From positions 2,666,001-2,730,000 of the forward strand of contig JARYZH020000051.1 in the NCBI GenBank assembly GCA_030021035.2: a stretch of 64,000 nucleotides of DNA. Reading direction: 5' to 3'. Below are positions 11,575 to 23,516 of the stretch, one piece after another. The position numbers and the translations under genes were made by a program. Numbering within the stretch: position 1 is the first letter of the stretch; the number at the start of each line of letters is the position of its first letter. The DNA comes from Notholithocarpus densiflorus. Its lineage: Eukaryota > Streptophyta > Magnoliopsida > Fagales > Fagaceae. Under the pieces are notes generated by a model. It was given only the letters and a program-made list of their open reading frames with translations, did no database searches and was not told where the DNA came from.

Positions 11575-12050
11575 TACCTGAATTCAATTTCTGCTTTTTC
11601 ACTTTAGTTTAATTAACTTCTTTATTTCTACTTGGTTTGCCTACCGTCACCGGGTTGTGGTAACAGAAACAATGATTTATTTCTGCTTGCTTTCCTTTGA
11701 TGAACAAACATCTGGTTTATCGATATTCATGAATGTTTGCTACTAAGTTATTTTTTCTGTCATGTTCTGCTTGCTTGTTCCCGTTTTTTTTTTCTTTTAT
11801 TATTATATTCCTAATGACCGAGAAGTCTAAACATGATTAGCCTCTGAACGGTGATTGAGACTGTTTTCTAGTTTGTCCTTAAAAAGATAAATTATATCTA
11901 TGCATGTATAGTGATCGGGACCGGTCTGGAAGAGATTGCCCATGTCTAGAAAGAATTGGCTCCTCGACAATTAGAACAGAACTTGATATAGGTTTTGTAA
12001 GGTAATTACCTTCTCGTGGTTTGGATTGAATCTGAGAGATCGGTTTCGGT
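11575..12050. other. Gene-free part of the gypsy 3' region
   Basis: T-rich sequence between the antisense ORF and the tandem array. It has scattered words like those of the array (CGGTTTCGGTCC near 12040). No gene seen. Confidence 0.5.
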
Positions 12051-12064
12051 CCCCAGAATAATTC

Positions 12065-12770
12065 AATGTGATTATGTGCCTGGTATCTAGAATAGAACCG
12101 GGAAGTGCATTTCTATTCTTGGAATAACTCAGTGTAAGGTTTCATCTCGTTCGGTGATTAAGGTCTAACCGAGAACAGGTTTCTGTCCTTGAGCGAATTT
12201 AGAAATTAGGTTTCCACCTGTCTGGTATGAAGATCGAGTTGGGAACAGGTTTCGATCCTTAAGCAAAGTTTGAGACTAGGTTTCCAACTTGTCCGATGAT
12301 GAAGATCGAACCGGGAATAGGTTTATGTCCTTAGATAAATTTTGAAATTAGGTTTCCACTTGTCCGGTGATGAAGATCGAACCGAGAACAGGTTTTTGTC
12401 CTTAGATAAAATTTGAGATTAGGTTTCCACCTGTCCAGTGCTGAAAATTGAACCGAGAACAGGTTTCTGTCCTTAGATAAATTTTGAAATTAGGTTTTCA
12501 CCTGTTTGGTGATGAAGATCAAACCGGGAACAGGTTTCTGTCCTTAGATAAAATTTGAGATTAGGTTTCCACCTGTCCGGTGATGAAGATCGAACCGGGA
12601 ACAGTCCTTAGATAAAATTTGAGATTAGGTTTCCACCTGTCCGGTGATGAAAATCAAACCGAGAACAGGTTTCTGTCCTTAGATAAATTTTGAAATTAGG
12701 TTTCCACCTGTTCGGTGATGAAGATCGAATCAGGAACAGGTTTCTGTCCTTGGAATAATTTCTCAATTCT
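12065..12770. repeat. Tandem array, about 74-bp unit, about nine copies
   Basis: Units share GAAGATCGAACCG, AACAGGTTTCTGTCCTTAG and TTAGGTTTCCACCTGTCC. Two versions mostly alternate: ATTTTGAAATTAGG and AATTTGAGATTAGG. One unit near 12600 lacks about 10 bases. The array lies between integrase and the 3' LTR, where Tat elements often carry tandem repeats. Confidence 0.85.
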
Positions 12771-12947
12771 CGTGCTTGTTGACCGGGAATAACGAGTTAA
12801 CAACAATGGAATTATAAATACAAATACACCTGCATGGATAAACACCATTTTCGTATTAGTTAGCAATACGCACATATAACATTACACTTAATCTGTACCC
12901 CTGAGTACTGATGACTAGTGATAGAATTTCTTTAAATTGTGGGCATT

Positions 12948-13217
12948 CTATGGCCGGGGAAGTGGTCTTTTGTCCAAATCCTCCAAATAATACGCCCCCG
13001 CGCCCGCAATGGCAGTGACTCTATAAGGTCCCTCCCAAGTTGGTGCTAACTTCCTTGCGTTGACATCTCGCGTATTCCCCACTACCTTCCGAAGTACTAG
13101 ATCTCCCGCTCCAAACTCTCTTTTCCTCATGTCCGTGTTGTATCTCCGGGCAAGTTTTTGCTGATATTCTGCCAGCCGTATAGTCGCCAATTCTCGGCGC
13201 TCCTCCAACAAGTTCAA
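12948..13217 (-). pseudogene. Gypsy integrase C-terminal domain
   Basis: The minus-strand reading contains GAGDLVLRKV and KLAPTWEGPYRV, the typical end of a gypsy integrase (GPF/GPY-like module), and YYLEDLDKRPLPRP near the stop. It is separated from the integrase core by a frame break at 13218-13318, so the polyprotein is broken. Confidence 0.75.
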
Positions 13218-13318
13218 CTATTTCAACATCAACTCCGAATTCTTAGCGAGATTGAATCCTGAAACCCGAGCACTGCACAAGTTTATTTCTGCTGGTATGA
13301 CTGCTTTCGCTCCATATG

Positions 13319-14890
13319 TTAGAGAGAACGGTGTTTCTCCCGTGGACCTTCTCGGGGTTGTTCGGTATCCCACAGAACATTAGGCAACTCCTCTGCCCAC
13401 CTGCCCTTAGCACCTTCTAATCTCTTCTTCAATCCATTCACAATGGCCTTGTTAGTAGCCTCGGCTTGACCGTTGCTTTGCGGATATGCCGGGGTAGAAT
13501 ACCAGTTTGTGATGCCAAGACTGCCATAAAACTCGCGGAAAGCTCTGCTGTCAAACTGCAACCCATTGTCTGACACTAGGGACTCCGGTACCCTGAACCT
13601 CGTCACTATGTTTCTCCATACGAATTTCTTAACATCCACATCCCGGATGTTCGCCAATGCCACTGCCTCTGCCCATTTGGTGAAGTAATCCACGGCCACT
13701 AAAACAAACCTTCGGTTTCCTGTTGCCCGAGGGAATGGACCAACGATATCTATCCCCCACTGCGCAAAGGGCCAAGGGCTACTAATGGGATTTAAGCTCC
13801 CTACCAGTTGGTGGATCATAGGGGTGTGCTTCTGACACTGCTCACATTTTCGTGCATATTCGGTAACATCCCTTTGCATTCGCAGCCACCAAAATCCCTG
13901 AGTCATTGCCCGATGAGCTAATGAACGACCCCCCACGTGACTGCCGCACACTCCATCATACAGCTCGGCAAGGAGTTCTTCAATTTGGCTGGGGTGCAAA
14001 CACTGTAGGTAGGGCCCGTCAAAAGATCTTCGATACAGCTTACGATCGGCTGATAACCAATACTGAGCAGCTACCCGACGTACTTTTCCTGCTTCCTTCT
14101 CATTAGCAGGCACTCGATCCTCGGCTAAAAAGTCAATGATCGGATCCATCCAACACGGTTCAACTGTTGTCACCAGCGAAATACCCACCCCTGCATTGAT
14201 ACTTGGTTCTGCTACCAACTCTACTTTTATTAATCGAGGAATTTCCTCGGTTGATGGTGATGCCAATATGGCCAAAGAGTCAGCGTGCCGGTTCTGCCCC
14301 TTGGCTACCTGAACCACTCTAACATTCAGAAAGCAGTCGATGATCTGTTTCACCAACCGTAAGTATTCCATCATTCGGGGATCCTTGGCCTCAAAGCTTC
14401 CCTGCACCTGATTGACCACTAACCGGGAGTCCGAGTAGACCTCTACTTCCTTAGCGCCCAGGACTGAAACAACTCTCAATCCGGCCAGCAGGGCTTTATA
14501 CTCGGCTTTGTTATTAGAGGCCTTAAAGCCTAACTTAAAGGAATGTTCCAACTTTATTCCTTTCGGGGTGATGACAACGATTCCAACCCCGATTCCTAAT
14601 GCGCTAAATGCACCGTCCACAAATACCTTCCAAGGGATTACCTCTACAGGGCAAACCATCTCCTTTCCCTCCCTCAGGGAAAACTCTGCAACAAAATCGG
14701 TGAGGACCTGACCTTTCACCGAGCTTCTAGGCCTGTACCTAATGTCAAAAGAACCCAACTGAGTTCCCCATTTAGCTATTCTTCTCGTAAAATCAGATCT
14801 TTTCAATAAGACTGTAAATGATACTCGGTCAATACATAAACAGTATGAGCCTGAAAGTAGTAGGGTAGCTTCCTTGTGGCATGAACTCAC
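13319..14890 (-). pseudogene. Gypsy pol: RNase H and integrase
   Basis: A 523-residue open frame. The start continues an RNase H/connection region. A second RNase H-like domain (about residues 85-210) has VFVDGAF, NNKAEYKALLAGL and VEVYSDSRLVVNQ. Then come the HHCC zinc-binding region (HVGGRSLAHRA ... CEQCQKH, about 325-370) and an integrase core with D in GIDIVG, D in VSDNGLQF and E in QAEATNKA, the DDE triad. It ends out of frame with the C-terminal domain. A second RNase H of this kind is typical of the Tat group. This is the best preserved part of the element, but it is not linked to an intact RT. Confidence 0.85.
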
Positions 14891-15770
14891 GCCAACACCA
14901 ACTTCTCCAAAGGCAGATACCTCATCTCGGTATCGACCAAGGTTTTGCTGATATAGTATATAGGTTGTCGCATACCCTGATCTCTTAGTAGAACGACACT
15001 CACGGAATGTTCCGACACTGAGAGATACATGAATAAATCCTCCCCGGGCTCTGGGGCCGTTAACATAGGTGCTTGCATCAAATATTCCTTCAAGTCCTGA
15101 AAAGCCCTTTCACACTCCTCATTCCACTGGAATCCCCTCCACTTCTTCAAGAGCTGGTAAAATGGACGGCAAAGATCGGCGAACTTGGAAATGAACCGGT
15201 TAAGGGTAGGTAACATGCCGGTCAACACTTGGACTTCCTTCGAATTACTCGGCAGCTTGAGGCACTTCACAGCTTCAATCTGGTCAGGGTTGACTTCTAT
15301 TCCTCGGTTTGTGATCAGGTACCCTAGGAACTTGCCAGCCCCCACTCCAAAGGCACACTTGTCCGCATTAAGGCGTAGCTTATGTTGCCGAAGTACTTCG
15401 AATACCCCTTAAGATCTTTGATATGCTATGCCTTTTGTTTGCTTTTTACCACCATTTCATCAATGTACACCTCAACCGTCCGCCCGATCTTATCTCGGAA
15501 CATTCTTGTCATCATTCATTAATAGATGACCACGACATTTTTTAACCCAAACAGCATCATGGTATAGTGGTAGTTGGCGTTAGGGGAGATAAACGCCGTC
15601 TTTTCCTAATCCTTGGCAGCCAGAGCAATCTGATGATAATCCTGAAAAGCGTCCAGAAAGCTCATCCTCGGGTGTCCATAGGTGGCATCTACCAGCTGAT
15701 CAATCTTCGGCATGGGGAATGGATCCTTTGGATTTGCTCGGTTCAGGTCAATGAAGTCAACACAAACCCT
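14887..15770 (-). pseudogene. Gypsy pol: reverse transcriptase core and connection
   Basis: The minus strand shows FTDLNRANPKDPFP and a YIDE box where the RT family has YIDD, then (14887-15345) FLGYLITNRGIEVNPDQI, RPFYQLLKKWRGFQW and QPIYYISKTL, the RNase H start. Several stops break the stretch 15346-15770. The changed catalytic box and the stops show that the enzyme cannot work. Confidence 0.8.
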
Positions 15771-16064
15771 CTATTTTCCATTATTCTTTTTTACCACCAC
15801 GGTATTCGCAAGCCACTCCGGAAAGAATATCTCTTTTATAGCCCCGGCTTCCTTCAATTTCTTAACCTCTTGCTTGACAGCTTCGACGTGCTCCTTGGCT
15901 GATCTCCTCGGCTTCTGCTTTTTGGAAGGGTATAAAGGGTTCACGTTGAGCTTGTGAACTATGAACTCGGGGTCCACCCTAGGTACTTCATACGGGCTCC
16001 AAGCAAACACATCTACATTTTGCACAAGAAACAGCAACATCTCTACCCTCTCTTTGTCTACCAT
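15771..16064 (-). pseudogene. Gypsy pol: start of reverse transcriptase
   Basis: A 97-residue open frame with VDVFAWSPYEVPRVDPEF and EVKKLKEAGAIKEIFFPEWLANTVVVKKNNGK, the entry to a plant gypsy RT palm and fingers region. It continues in sense into the broken 15346-15770 stretch. Confidence 0.8.
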
Positions 16065-16235
16065 ACTTGCACCTATCAGAAAACTCCTGTCATCATCCGG
16101 TAATATCCTTACTCTTACTAAGTCCTCAGCACAGCTAGCCCCTGCCTCCTTTTGGGGCTCTTGTAATTGCTACAAGGGAGTCTCCTCGGTTGACTCCTTT
16201 TGCTTGATTCCTCGGTCAACTGCAGCTACCAAGCA

Positions 16236-16816
16236 CTATCTGGCCACTTGTTGATTGCCCCTTACTACGGCAATACCTTGCACGGTACAAAACTTGACCT
16301 TTACGTGCAGGGTGGACGGTACAGCCCCCATTGCATGAATCCACGGCCTTCCAAGGATCGATGTGTACGGAGAAAAAGAAGCGACCACTATGAACGTTAC
16401 CATCACCTCATTTCCTTCCATATTCATGAGAAGAGAGATCTGTCCTTCTAGGATCACCATGTGGCCATCAAACCCCATCAGGGCATATCGTACTTGGAGA
16501 GATCTTCACTCTTCAGGCTGAGCCCTTTGAACAGGTTGGGATACATTACCTCAGCACCACTCCCCTGATCTATCAACACTCTCTTTACTATGAAACCATT
16601 TATTCGGGCTGTAACCACCAAAGCGTCATCATGTGGTTGAATCGTGCCCTCCAGATCATCATCATTTAAGATAATGGGCTCTAGAGAGTACTTCAACTTC
16701 TTCTCGGAGGGCTGCTCACCCGCACTACTTTTCGCCGATACCACAGCCAACACCCCCCTCTTCTTGGACACCTGAGCGCCCTTTGGGGCTGCTTGGATGA
16801 CTTCTATTACTCCCAA
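16236..16816 (-). pseudogene. Gypsy protease region
   Basis: Two overlapping-frame pieces. 16478-16816 has VKRVLIDQGSGAEVMYPNLF, the aspartic protease site, with DQGS where D[ST]G is usual, so activity is doubtful. 16236-16478 continues with SILGRPWIHAMGAVPSTLH and VKFCTVQGI, the LGRPWL-like protease end. A frame change lies near 16478. Confidence 0.75.
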
Positions 16817-16849
16817 TAGGGGTGGGAGAGGATTCCCTCGAGGCTGAGC

Positions 16850-18216
16850 ACCCTACCCGGCTTCTTGAATCCTAGGGTCCACCACGAATTCTTTCAAATA
16901 CCCTGCCTTCACTAACTGCTCCAGATGATCTTTTAACACTCTGCACTGTTCAGTGGTGTGCCCCTTATCCCTATGGTAAGTACAGTATAGGTTCTGGTTT
17001 CTCCTTGAAAGGTCACCCCCTATCTTATTTGGCCACCAGAAGTACAGCTCATTCTTGATTCAATCCACAATCCTGTGCACCGGTTCCTTGGAGGCTACAT
17101 TCACTTCCCCCATCTGTGGCCCTGGCTCTTGAATCCTCAAATCCTTCTTGGGCCTTGACTGTATGCCGCCCTGCCTGGGCTGATTTATGGCCGGGGCCTT
17201 ACCCTTGCTCTGCAATTGATCATCCTCCAACCGTTTATATTCTTCAAGACACCTCATTAACTGCCTCATATCTTCAGGAGGCCTCCTTGTCAATGAGTCT
17301 CGCAATTCGGAATCCTCAGGCAATCCCATCCGAAAGTACTTACTGCGATTTTTTCATTACCTCCGCCAATCACGTTGTACAACTCCTAGTACCAGTTAGC
17401 TTAACTGCAGAGGGTTTACCTAGCCCCTATTTTCATTGATAGTAATGTATACACGGGTTGTGAAACTCGGCTGCAGGTTATGAACCGGACACCAAACTCT
17501 TGAATCAACTCGAAAAAATTGTGGATTGAGCCTTTCTTTAACCTATTAAACCACCTCAATGCAGTGGGACCAAGATTTGAGGGAAATACCTTACACATCA
17601 GTGCATCATTATGAGTGTGCAAAGACATCATCTGAATGTAATGGCTTATATGTTCTACTAGGTCCGTCTTTCCATTGTAGGAATTGAACGGCGGTTGTGT
17701 AAATTTGCTCGGCATAAGAGCCTGTTCAATGTCCCTCAAGAATGGTGATCGGGCAGCTCAGTGTAATGCGCGGCTCATAGCGACCATGGTAGCATTCCGG
17801 GGGTCGTCGCTCCTCCAGGGAAATTGAGTCCCGATCCGTATATACCCGTGAGCGATCCCGGTGTCGATGAGATCCGAATTTATGGGACCCTGCTCCATGG
17901 TGACCCCCGACACTAGCCGACCCTTTTCCTTGCTCCTCATGGTCCCTTCTCCAACGCCTGCCTCTCGCCTCCAATTCCAAATCCCTCACCAATCTTCGTA
18001 GATGCTGAAGTTCCTCATCCCTCCGCTCAAGCTCTTCATCCCTTCTGTCAAAACGATTGCGCCCCGAAGCACCGGACACTGTCCGGTACGTTTGAAACGA
18101 CCCTTCTCCAAGGCCAGATTACCCTTGCTCCTCATACTCCCTATCTTCGCGTCTCTTCTGCCTTCTCTCTCGCCAGGTAGATCCCCGAGAAGATCTCCCA
18201 GAGCCGCTTTCAGCAT
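16850..18216 (-). pseudogene. Gypsy gag
   Basis: Pieces in several frames: an Arg/Glu-rich N-terminal coiled region (17726-18216), the Retrotrans_gag core at 17416-17739 (FTQPPFNSYNGKTDLVEHIS, LGPTALRWFNRL, ELIQEFGVRF), and a C-terminal part at 17060-17329 (PPEDMRQLMRCLEEYKRLED). Frame breaks near 17335 and 17740. A zinc knuckle was not clearly seen. Confidence 0.75.
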
Positions 18217-18285
18217 AGCTCCTTAACTATCCTCTAGACATTTTCCCGGGCGTGTCCTGGCAGAACCACAGCTTCGTAGGAAATT

Positions 18286-18302
18286 CCCATAAACGACGCC
18301 AA
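18286..18302 (-). other. Gypsy primer-binding site
   Basis: Next to the 5' LTR the minus strand reads TGGCGTCGTTTATGGGA, close to the TGGCGCCGT-type primer sites of plant Tat/Athila gypsy elements. The exact tRNA is not assigned. Confidence 0.5.
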
Positions 18303-18303
18303 T

Positions 18304-18957
18304 TGTGAATACCCAAAGTACGGTTATTGGGCTCAACCTCTATTTGGGCTCGCAATCTATTTGTATCGTGGGCTTTAGGCTTCCTACTATGGGCGGTCCT
18401 ATGCCCGGTGGCCCAAATGCACTCTTGTTTTCTTAAACCCTTCTCTTTACCTCTCAAAGTCACTCTTTTTCTCTCTTGATTTGGTCGCTCTTCTCTTGTT
18501 CGTTTCCTTTCCCGATTTTCCAACCCCTATTCCTCATTTTCTTCTCCTATTTATAGGCTAAGATTAGTGGAGGTGTTATGAGTACTCCCCTTTACTAGTG
18601 CGAATGGGGGTCCAATTCCATCATTTCTAAGTGAATGTTCTGTTAGGAAAGGTGGTAATGGCATTGGAACTGATTCCCACCTTCAAAAGCTTGACCGGCA
18701 GAGATATTCTCAAGGGCACTACCGGGTAGCCGAGTACGGGATGCGTCCGAGCAATATTACCCCCGACCGGGTTAAAGATAACCGGGAGGGGCTTGCTATC
18801 GGTATCCAAGGCAGCGTAGTTCCATTCCAGCTTCCGAGCCCAGATTGGCCCCTGAGGCGTTTGGATCGAGGTTACAGGTCCAAATGAGGGCAAGGTGACG
18901 TGTTAAGCCGCCTTGCCAGGTCCCAAGCCCAATGGGCCTAGGGCCCTAGCCCGTACA
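18304..18957 (-). repeat. Right (5') gypsy LTR
   Basis: A 654-bp LTR; on the minus strand it starts TGTACGGGC and ends ATTCACA. The first part (plus-strand 18304-18654) matches the left LTR. The outer 300 bp has no partner on the left. Confidence 0.75.
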
Positions 18958-20564
18958 CTCTTCTTCGCCCTAAGGTTTTTAGTCTCTTTCTTATTAAGCT
19001 TAAGGGGTGCTCCTAAGATAGATTTACCCTTGTCTATGTTATCACTAGCTAAAACAGTTTTAATATCATTGTTCTCAGATTTAACATTATTAGCAAGTGA
19101 AACAAAAACAGTAGTACTAATAGAAGCAATACTAGGAGAAAAGAAATCATACCCTAAACCGGTTCGATCAGAAGCAGATTTCTGAAAGCTGAGCATCTCT
19201 TCAAGCTTTACACTTGAAGTCCTCTCCAACTGAGCTCTGACTTGGAACAGCTCTGCCTTAAACTTCTTGGTCTTCTCAGCCAAGAAATTGTTCTTAAATC
19301 TCAGTGCTCCAATGGTCTGATTGGCTTTATCAAACTTCATTGAGATTTCTTCTCGTTCAAGCTCCACATCACTGAGCTTCTTTGTGGCCAACCTATATAA
19401 CTTCTCATGCTTTTTCAAGACTTTGTATAATTTTGCATAGGTTGTGTGGATGTCATCTTGTTCATCCATCTTTTCAAACTTAGACTCCACCAAGTCCTCT
19501 TCTTCATCCACTTCTTCAACAATCCCTTTAGTAGGATTTACAGTGGTAGTGAAGGCATTCAGGATTCCATTATCCTCATTGTCCGAATCATCCTTAGGTT
19601 CGGTGTCACTCAAAGTAGTAGCAAGGGCCTTGCTTTTCCTAATGGTCTTAAGATAAGTTGGGCACTCTTGTTTCATATGTTCAAAGCCTTGACATTCGAA
19701 ACACTTAGGTCCTGAAGGAACAGTGTACTGACCGTCATTCCTAACATCCTTCTTCCCTTTGTCTTAGCTCTTGAACTGAGATGAACTGGACTGGTTGCGA
19801 TCTTTGTCAAATCTTTTAGCATTGGCATTCTTCATAAACTTTTTGAACTGCCTTGTAATGTAGGATTTCATTTTAGAATCTTCATTATCTGAAGACTCAT
19901 CAGTGTCACTGCTCTTGGCCTTCAGTACCATGCTATTTCCCTTACTTGATTTCCCAATCCTTGTCAAACCCAACTTATAGGTCTGCAGATTTCCAACCAG
20001 TTCTGTTAAAGGAATTTTTCCAATATCCTTTGATTTCTCAATTACAGTGATCTTGGCATGAAATCTCTCGGGTAGAGATCTAAGCACCTTTCTGACAATC
20101 TTGGGTTCGGGAATGGTTTCCCCAAGATTAAAGGTTGAGTTCACTATGTCCTTGAGCTTGGTATAGAATTCATCGAACGACTCATCCTCCTCCATCTTGA
20201 TCTCTTCAAAACTTGTAGTAAGCCTTTGAAGCTTCGAATCCTTGACAGCCTTAGTTCCTTCATAGGTTGTATGAAGGACGGTCCATGCTTCCTTGGCAGT
20301 TTCGGTAGAGGATATCTTCTTAAACTTCTCATTCGTGACCGCACTAAATAAAGTATTCAATGCCCTGCTATTGAAGTTAGCCGCCTTGATCTTAGCATCA
20401 CCCCAATCGGCCGACGCTTCCTTTGGCTTGGTCCAGCCTATCTTCACAGCTTGCCACACTTTTTCATCTAATGACTGCAAGAAAGCTCTCATGCGTACTT
20501 TCCAGTATGCATAGTTAGTGCCATCAAATAAAGGAGATATAATCAACAATTGTCCTCTATCCAT
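18958..20564 (-). pseudogene. Copia-like gag of the surrounding LTR element
   Basis: It starts MDRGQLLIISPLFDGTNYAY and has YWKVRMRAFLQSLD, EAWTVLHTTYEGT and LRSLPERFHAKITVIE, a Ty1/copia gag (UBN2-type). One stop near 19765 separates it from the next part: CFECQGFEHMKQEC, a CX2CX4HX4C knuckle near 19690, then an acidic stretch and a coiled coil. It runs into the gypsy LTR at 18957 and resumes at 9132. Apart from the stop and the insertion the frame is well kept, so the element is fairly young. Confidence 0.8.
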
Positions 20565-20620
20565 GACAATAGGGGTTAATGGATTACACAGCAGAGATTA
20601 ACCCTAATCAGAGTGTGTCT

Positions 20621-20632
20621 GCTCTGATACCA
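20621..20632 (-). other. Primer-binding site, initiator tRNA-Met
   Basis: The minus strand reads TGGTATCAGAGC two bases from the end of the 5' LTR, the usual plant copia primer site. Confidence 0.8.
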
Positions 20633-20634
20633 CT

Positions 20635-21628
20635 TGATAGGCCAAGAATGTATTGACCCCTTGTGATAAATTAACCAAGTAATTAGCCAAGTCAATTAAT
20701 TAATTCAATTAACATGCAATACACGTGGTAGCATAAACAAATCACCAACTAAGTTAATATGTAGCGGAAAATAAAGTTGACACTGTGATTTATTTATGAA
20801 TGGGGAAAACCTCCAAGGCAAAAACTCCCCCGGGTGATTTTAAGGTCACCACTCCTGAGAATCCACTATTATCACAAGCAGTTACAAGTAAAGGAATTGC
20901 AATACCTTATACCAACCTATAGTTGAACTCTTACCATAATGCACGGCTCCCAGTACGTGACTAACCAATCGATGCACGGATCCAAGTATGTGACTAACAC
21001 ACCAACTTGAGAAAGATGTTGGCTGCAAAATTCTTCAGTTCATCCACACGATGAAGATCAAGAAGCTCCTTGTTTACAAAACCCTACGGTGTACAAACGC
21101 AACATCTTCTTCAAGAAAAAGATGAACTAAGGCATATGTCTCCAGTCACAATATGCTTGTGAAAAACTTTTTCATTAAGTTGCATCCACTTTCATCAGCT
21201 ATGACGGCCCTTAAAATAATCTTTATATATGTTTAGAGTTGTGAGAAAAGAAAGTCTAAACATGTATACACGAATATGTGTGAAATCATATCTGAAAAAC
21301 TGTTTTTCGTAAATCTTGATAGATAGGTTATCTATCGAGCAGCTGTCAAGTATCGAGCTAAACAAGCCTTTTAAACCTCGATAGATGCTATCTGTCGAGC
21401 TAGCTGTTGAGTTTTAAAATCCAGCACTTCTTCACTTGTTTCTTGGACAGATTTGCATAGCTTTAACACTTGGACTTGAACTCTTGTTCCTTGAAGTATT
21501 AAACACATCCTAGATCTACCCAAGTACAAGTAAAGTGTGTTTTGTCAAAGGATTAGCAAATTCTAGATGACATATGTTCCTAACATGATTCACATATGTT
21601 CCTAACATGATTCACATATGTCCTAATA
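20635..21628 (-). repeat. Right (5') LTR
   Basis: Matches 3148-4166. It starts TGATAGGCC and its outer end reads TCCTAATA where the family has TCCTAACA. It carries a short duplicated CCTAACATGATTCACATATG piece at the outer end. Confidence 0.8.
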
Positions 21629-21633
21629 GAAGC

Positions 21634-23107
21634 CATATTCTTCAATAATCTCAAGTACATCAACAACAGCAGAGAACATCAAAATCAAGTTGAGAATAGT
21701 CCCATAATATGATCCCCAACGTGTATTACCAAGACATTTAAGATTTGTCTCTTGATTCGAACCTTGCCCACTTCTACGTACACCATTCTCTAATTCTTCT
21801 TTAATTTTGGCAAATTGTGCATCTCGAAGAGCATCTCGTTTCTTACAAGAGCCTCTAACAATAGTTACTAAATTATTAACCACATAAAAAAATTCAGCAA
21901 TGTTAATGTGATTTTTAGCAACGACAACAAGAGTCAATTGAAGTTGATGAGCAAAACAATGGACATAAAATGCTGACTTATTCTCTCTCAAAATTAAAGT
22001 TTTGACACCATTGATATCACCTTGCATATTACTAGCCCCGTCATAACCTTGCCCACATAGTTTCAATAAACTCAAATTATGTTCACAAAGTAAACATTCA
22101 ATAGCATATTTGAGTGACAAAGCGGTGGTACTTGCTACATGTACAATACCAAGGAACCGCTCTATAATAATTCCTTTTTTGTTCACATAACGAAGAACGA
22201 GGGCCATTTGCTCTTTCACTAAGATATCACATGACTCATCAACTAATATTGAAAAGAACCCATTGTCAAGATCCTTGATGATGGCTTTGGATGTTTCACA
22301 TGCAATTGCATTTACAATGTCTTTTTGAATTTCATGGTGGGTAAGCTTGCAATTTTTCGGAACTTTTTGCAACACTTCATTGATAGATTCATTATGATCC
22401 GCCAAAAATTGTAGAAGCTCAAGGAAATTTCCTTTATCACTTGAACCTTGAGATTCATCGTGACCACAAAAAGCTAATCCTCGGCATAAAAGGAATCTCA
22501 TGCAATCAACTTTTGCATTTAATTGAACCCTATATTAAATTTCATCTTGATTTGATTGCTTAACCAAAACACTTTGAATGTGTTGCTTTTCCTTCATTAG
22601 ATCTTCACTCTTCTTGACAACTTGGTTATGAGCACTATTAACTCCTCCAACATGGGATAATAACTTCTCTTTCTGATTCCAAAGTTTGAATCCCTTTGTT
22701 ACAAAAGTCTCTCCTCCTCCTTACTTACCAACATCTTACCCAAATAGGTAGCAATATAAACAAAATACTGCATCCTTATCTATACTATATTCCAACCAAT
22801 TTCTATTTACATACCATTCGGATCTAAATCGATGGGGCTTTCCAAAAAAATCCGTTAGAGGGTAATCATGGACTTGGAGAACAGGTTGACAAGGGCATTT
22901 TTGAAAATAAAATCTTCTTATTTCATCATGATTATTAGGATGATAAGATGATATCTTTTCTCGTAGCCCAGGATCTGAAGGAAGATTTTCTAAGTTAAAG
23001 TCAACATGAATTCGCTTAGAAGATGAAGATGAATCTTGCACAGGAAATGAATCTTGCACAGGAGATGAATTTTGGGTACGTGGTTTTCTTATCAAATATT
23101 TGTCCAT
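21634..23107 (-). pseudogene. hAT transposase, N-terminal part (TTF zinc finger, DUF4371)
   Basis: The start is MDKYLIRKPRTQ (23107). A TTF-type zinc finger region follows (FYFQKCPCQP, then RNWLEYS and VFCLYCYLFG). Two stops lie near 22720-22735 (TAA, TAA) and one near 22530. The longest open part (22501-21634) has HHEIQKDIVNAIA, FSILVDESCDI (probable first catalytic Asp), CGQGYDGASNMQG (second) and YVHCFAHQLQL. The reading is cut at EEYGF by the LTR element and resumes at 3147. Family: DUF4371 hAT transposases. It is inactive. Confidence 0.8.
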
Positions 23108-23154
23108 AATTCTAGCAAAAGAATAAAAAATAAACTATAAGTTCATTTGAAATA

Positions 23155-23480
23155 TTAATAAAATTATTAATTATTGTTGTTTAGTTGTTTCATTATTTTT
23201 CTTTACTGACTACTAGCAATCTGGCACACACTCCACTGTGCATTATCCACGGCTTAACCCACTGCCTAACCTAATTTAATTTGTTTGTCTTTTATAATGT
23301 ATTGGTTAATAAAATTATTAATTATTGTTGTTTAGTTGTTTCATTATTTTTATTTACCGACTACTAGCAGTCTAGCACATACCCCATTGTGCATTAGCAC
23401 ACACCCCATGTGCATTATCCACGGCTCAACCTATTGCCTAACATAATTTAATTTTTTGTCTTTTATAATGTATTGGTCAG
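23155..23480. repeat. Tandem duplication of about 150 bp
   Basis: AATTATTAATTATTGTTG, followed by CTACTAGCA.TCTGGCACA and CATTATCCACGGCT, occurs at 23160 and again at 23311, and a third partial copy starts TTTTATAATGTATTGGTCAG. It lies upstream of the hAT transposase. Confidence 0.7.
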
Positions 23481-23516
23481 TTACTTTTATGCCTTTACTG
23501 TTGCCTGTCCACTTTT

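Larger units (their letters stand above)
9133..18957 (-). mobile_element. Ty3/gypsy retrotransposon, probably Tat lineage
   Basis: Flanked by CTCTT on both sides (9128-9132 and 18958-18962) and inserted in the gag of the surrounding LTR element. In minus orientation: right LTR (18304-18957), primer site, gag, protease, reverse transcriptase, RNase H, integrase, tandem repeats, opposite-strand ORF, left LTR. An extra ORF on the opposite strand and tandem repeats before the 3' LTR are known traits of the plant Tat group, hence the lineage call. All genes carry stops or frameshifts. Confidence 0.8.
3148..21628 (-). mobile_element. Nonautonomous LTR retrotransposon with copia-like gag and no visible pol
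   Basis: LTRs of 1019 bp (3148-4166) and 994 bp (20635-21628) are flanked by GAGGC (3143-3147) and GAAGC (21629-21633), a 5-bp duplication with one change. A primer-binding site for initiator tRNA-Met abuts the right LTR and a purine tract abuts the left LTR, so the element runs right to left. Inside are gag (18958-20564 and 8833-9132), about 1.4 kb without a gene, then an ORF with its own promoter (4730-7070). No protease, integrase or reverse transcriptase of copia type is seen. Nested inside are a solo LTR (5572-6596) and a gypsy element (9133-18957). Confidence 0.75.

Noticed and set aside
12065..12770. Regularly spaced repeats that could be taken for a CRISPR array
   Set aside because: Units are head-to-tail with no unique spacers, inside a plant gypsy element.
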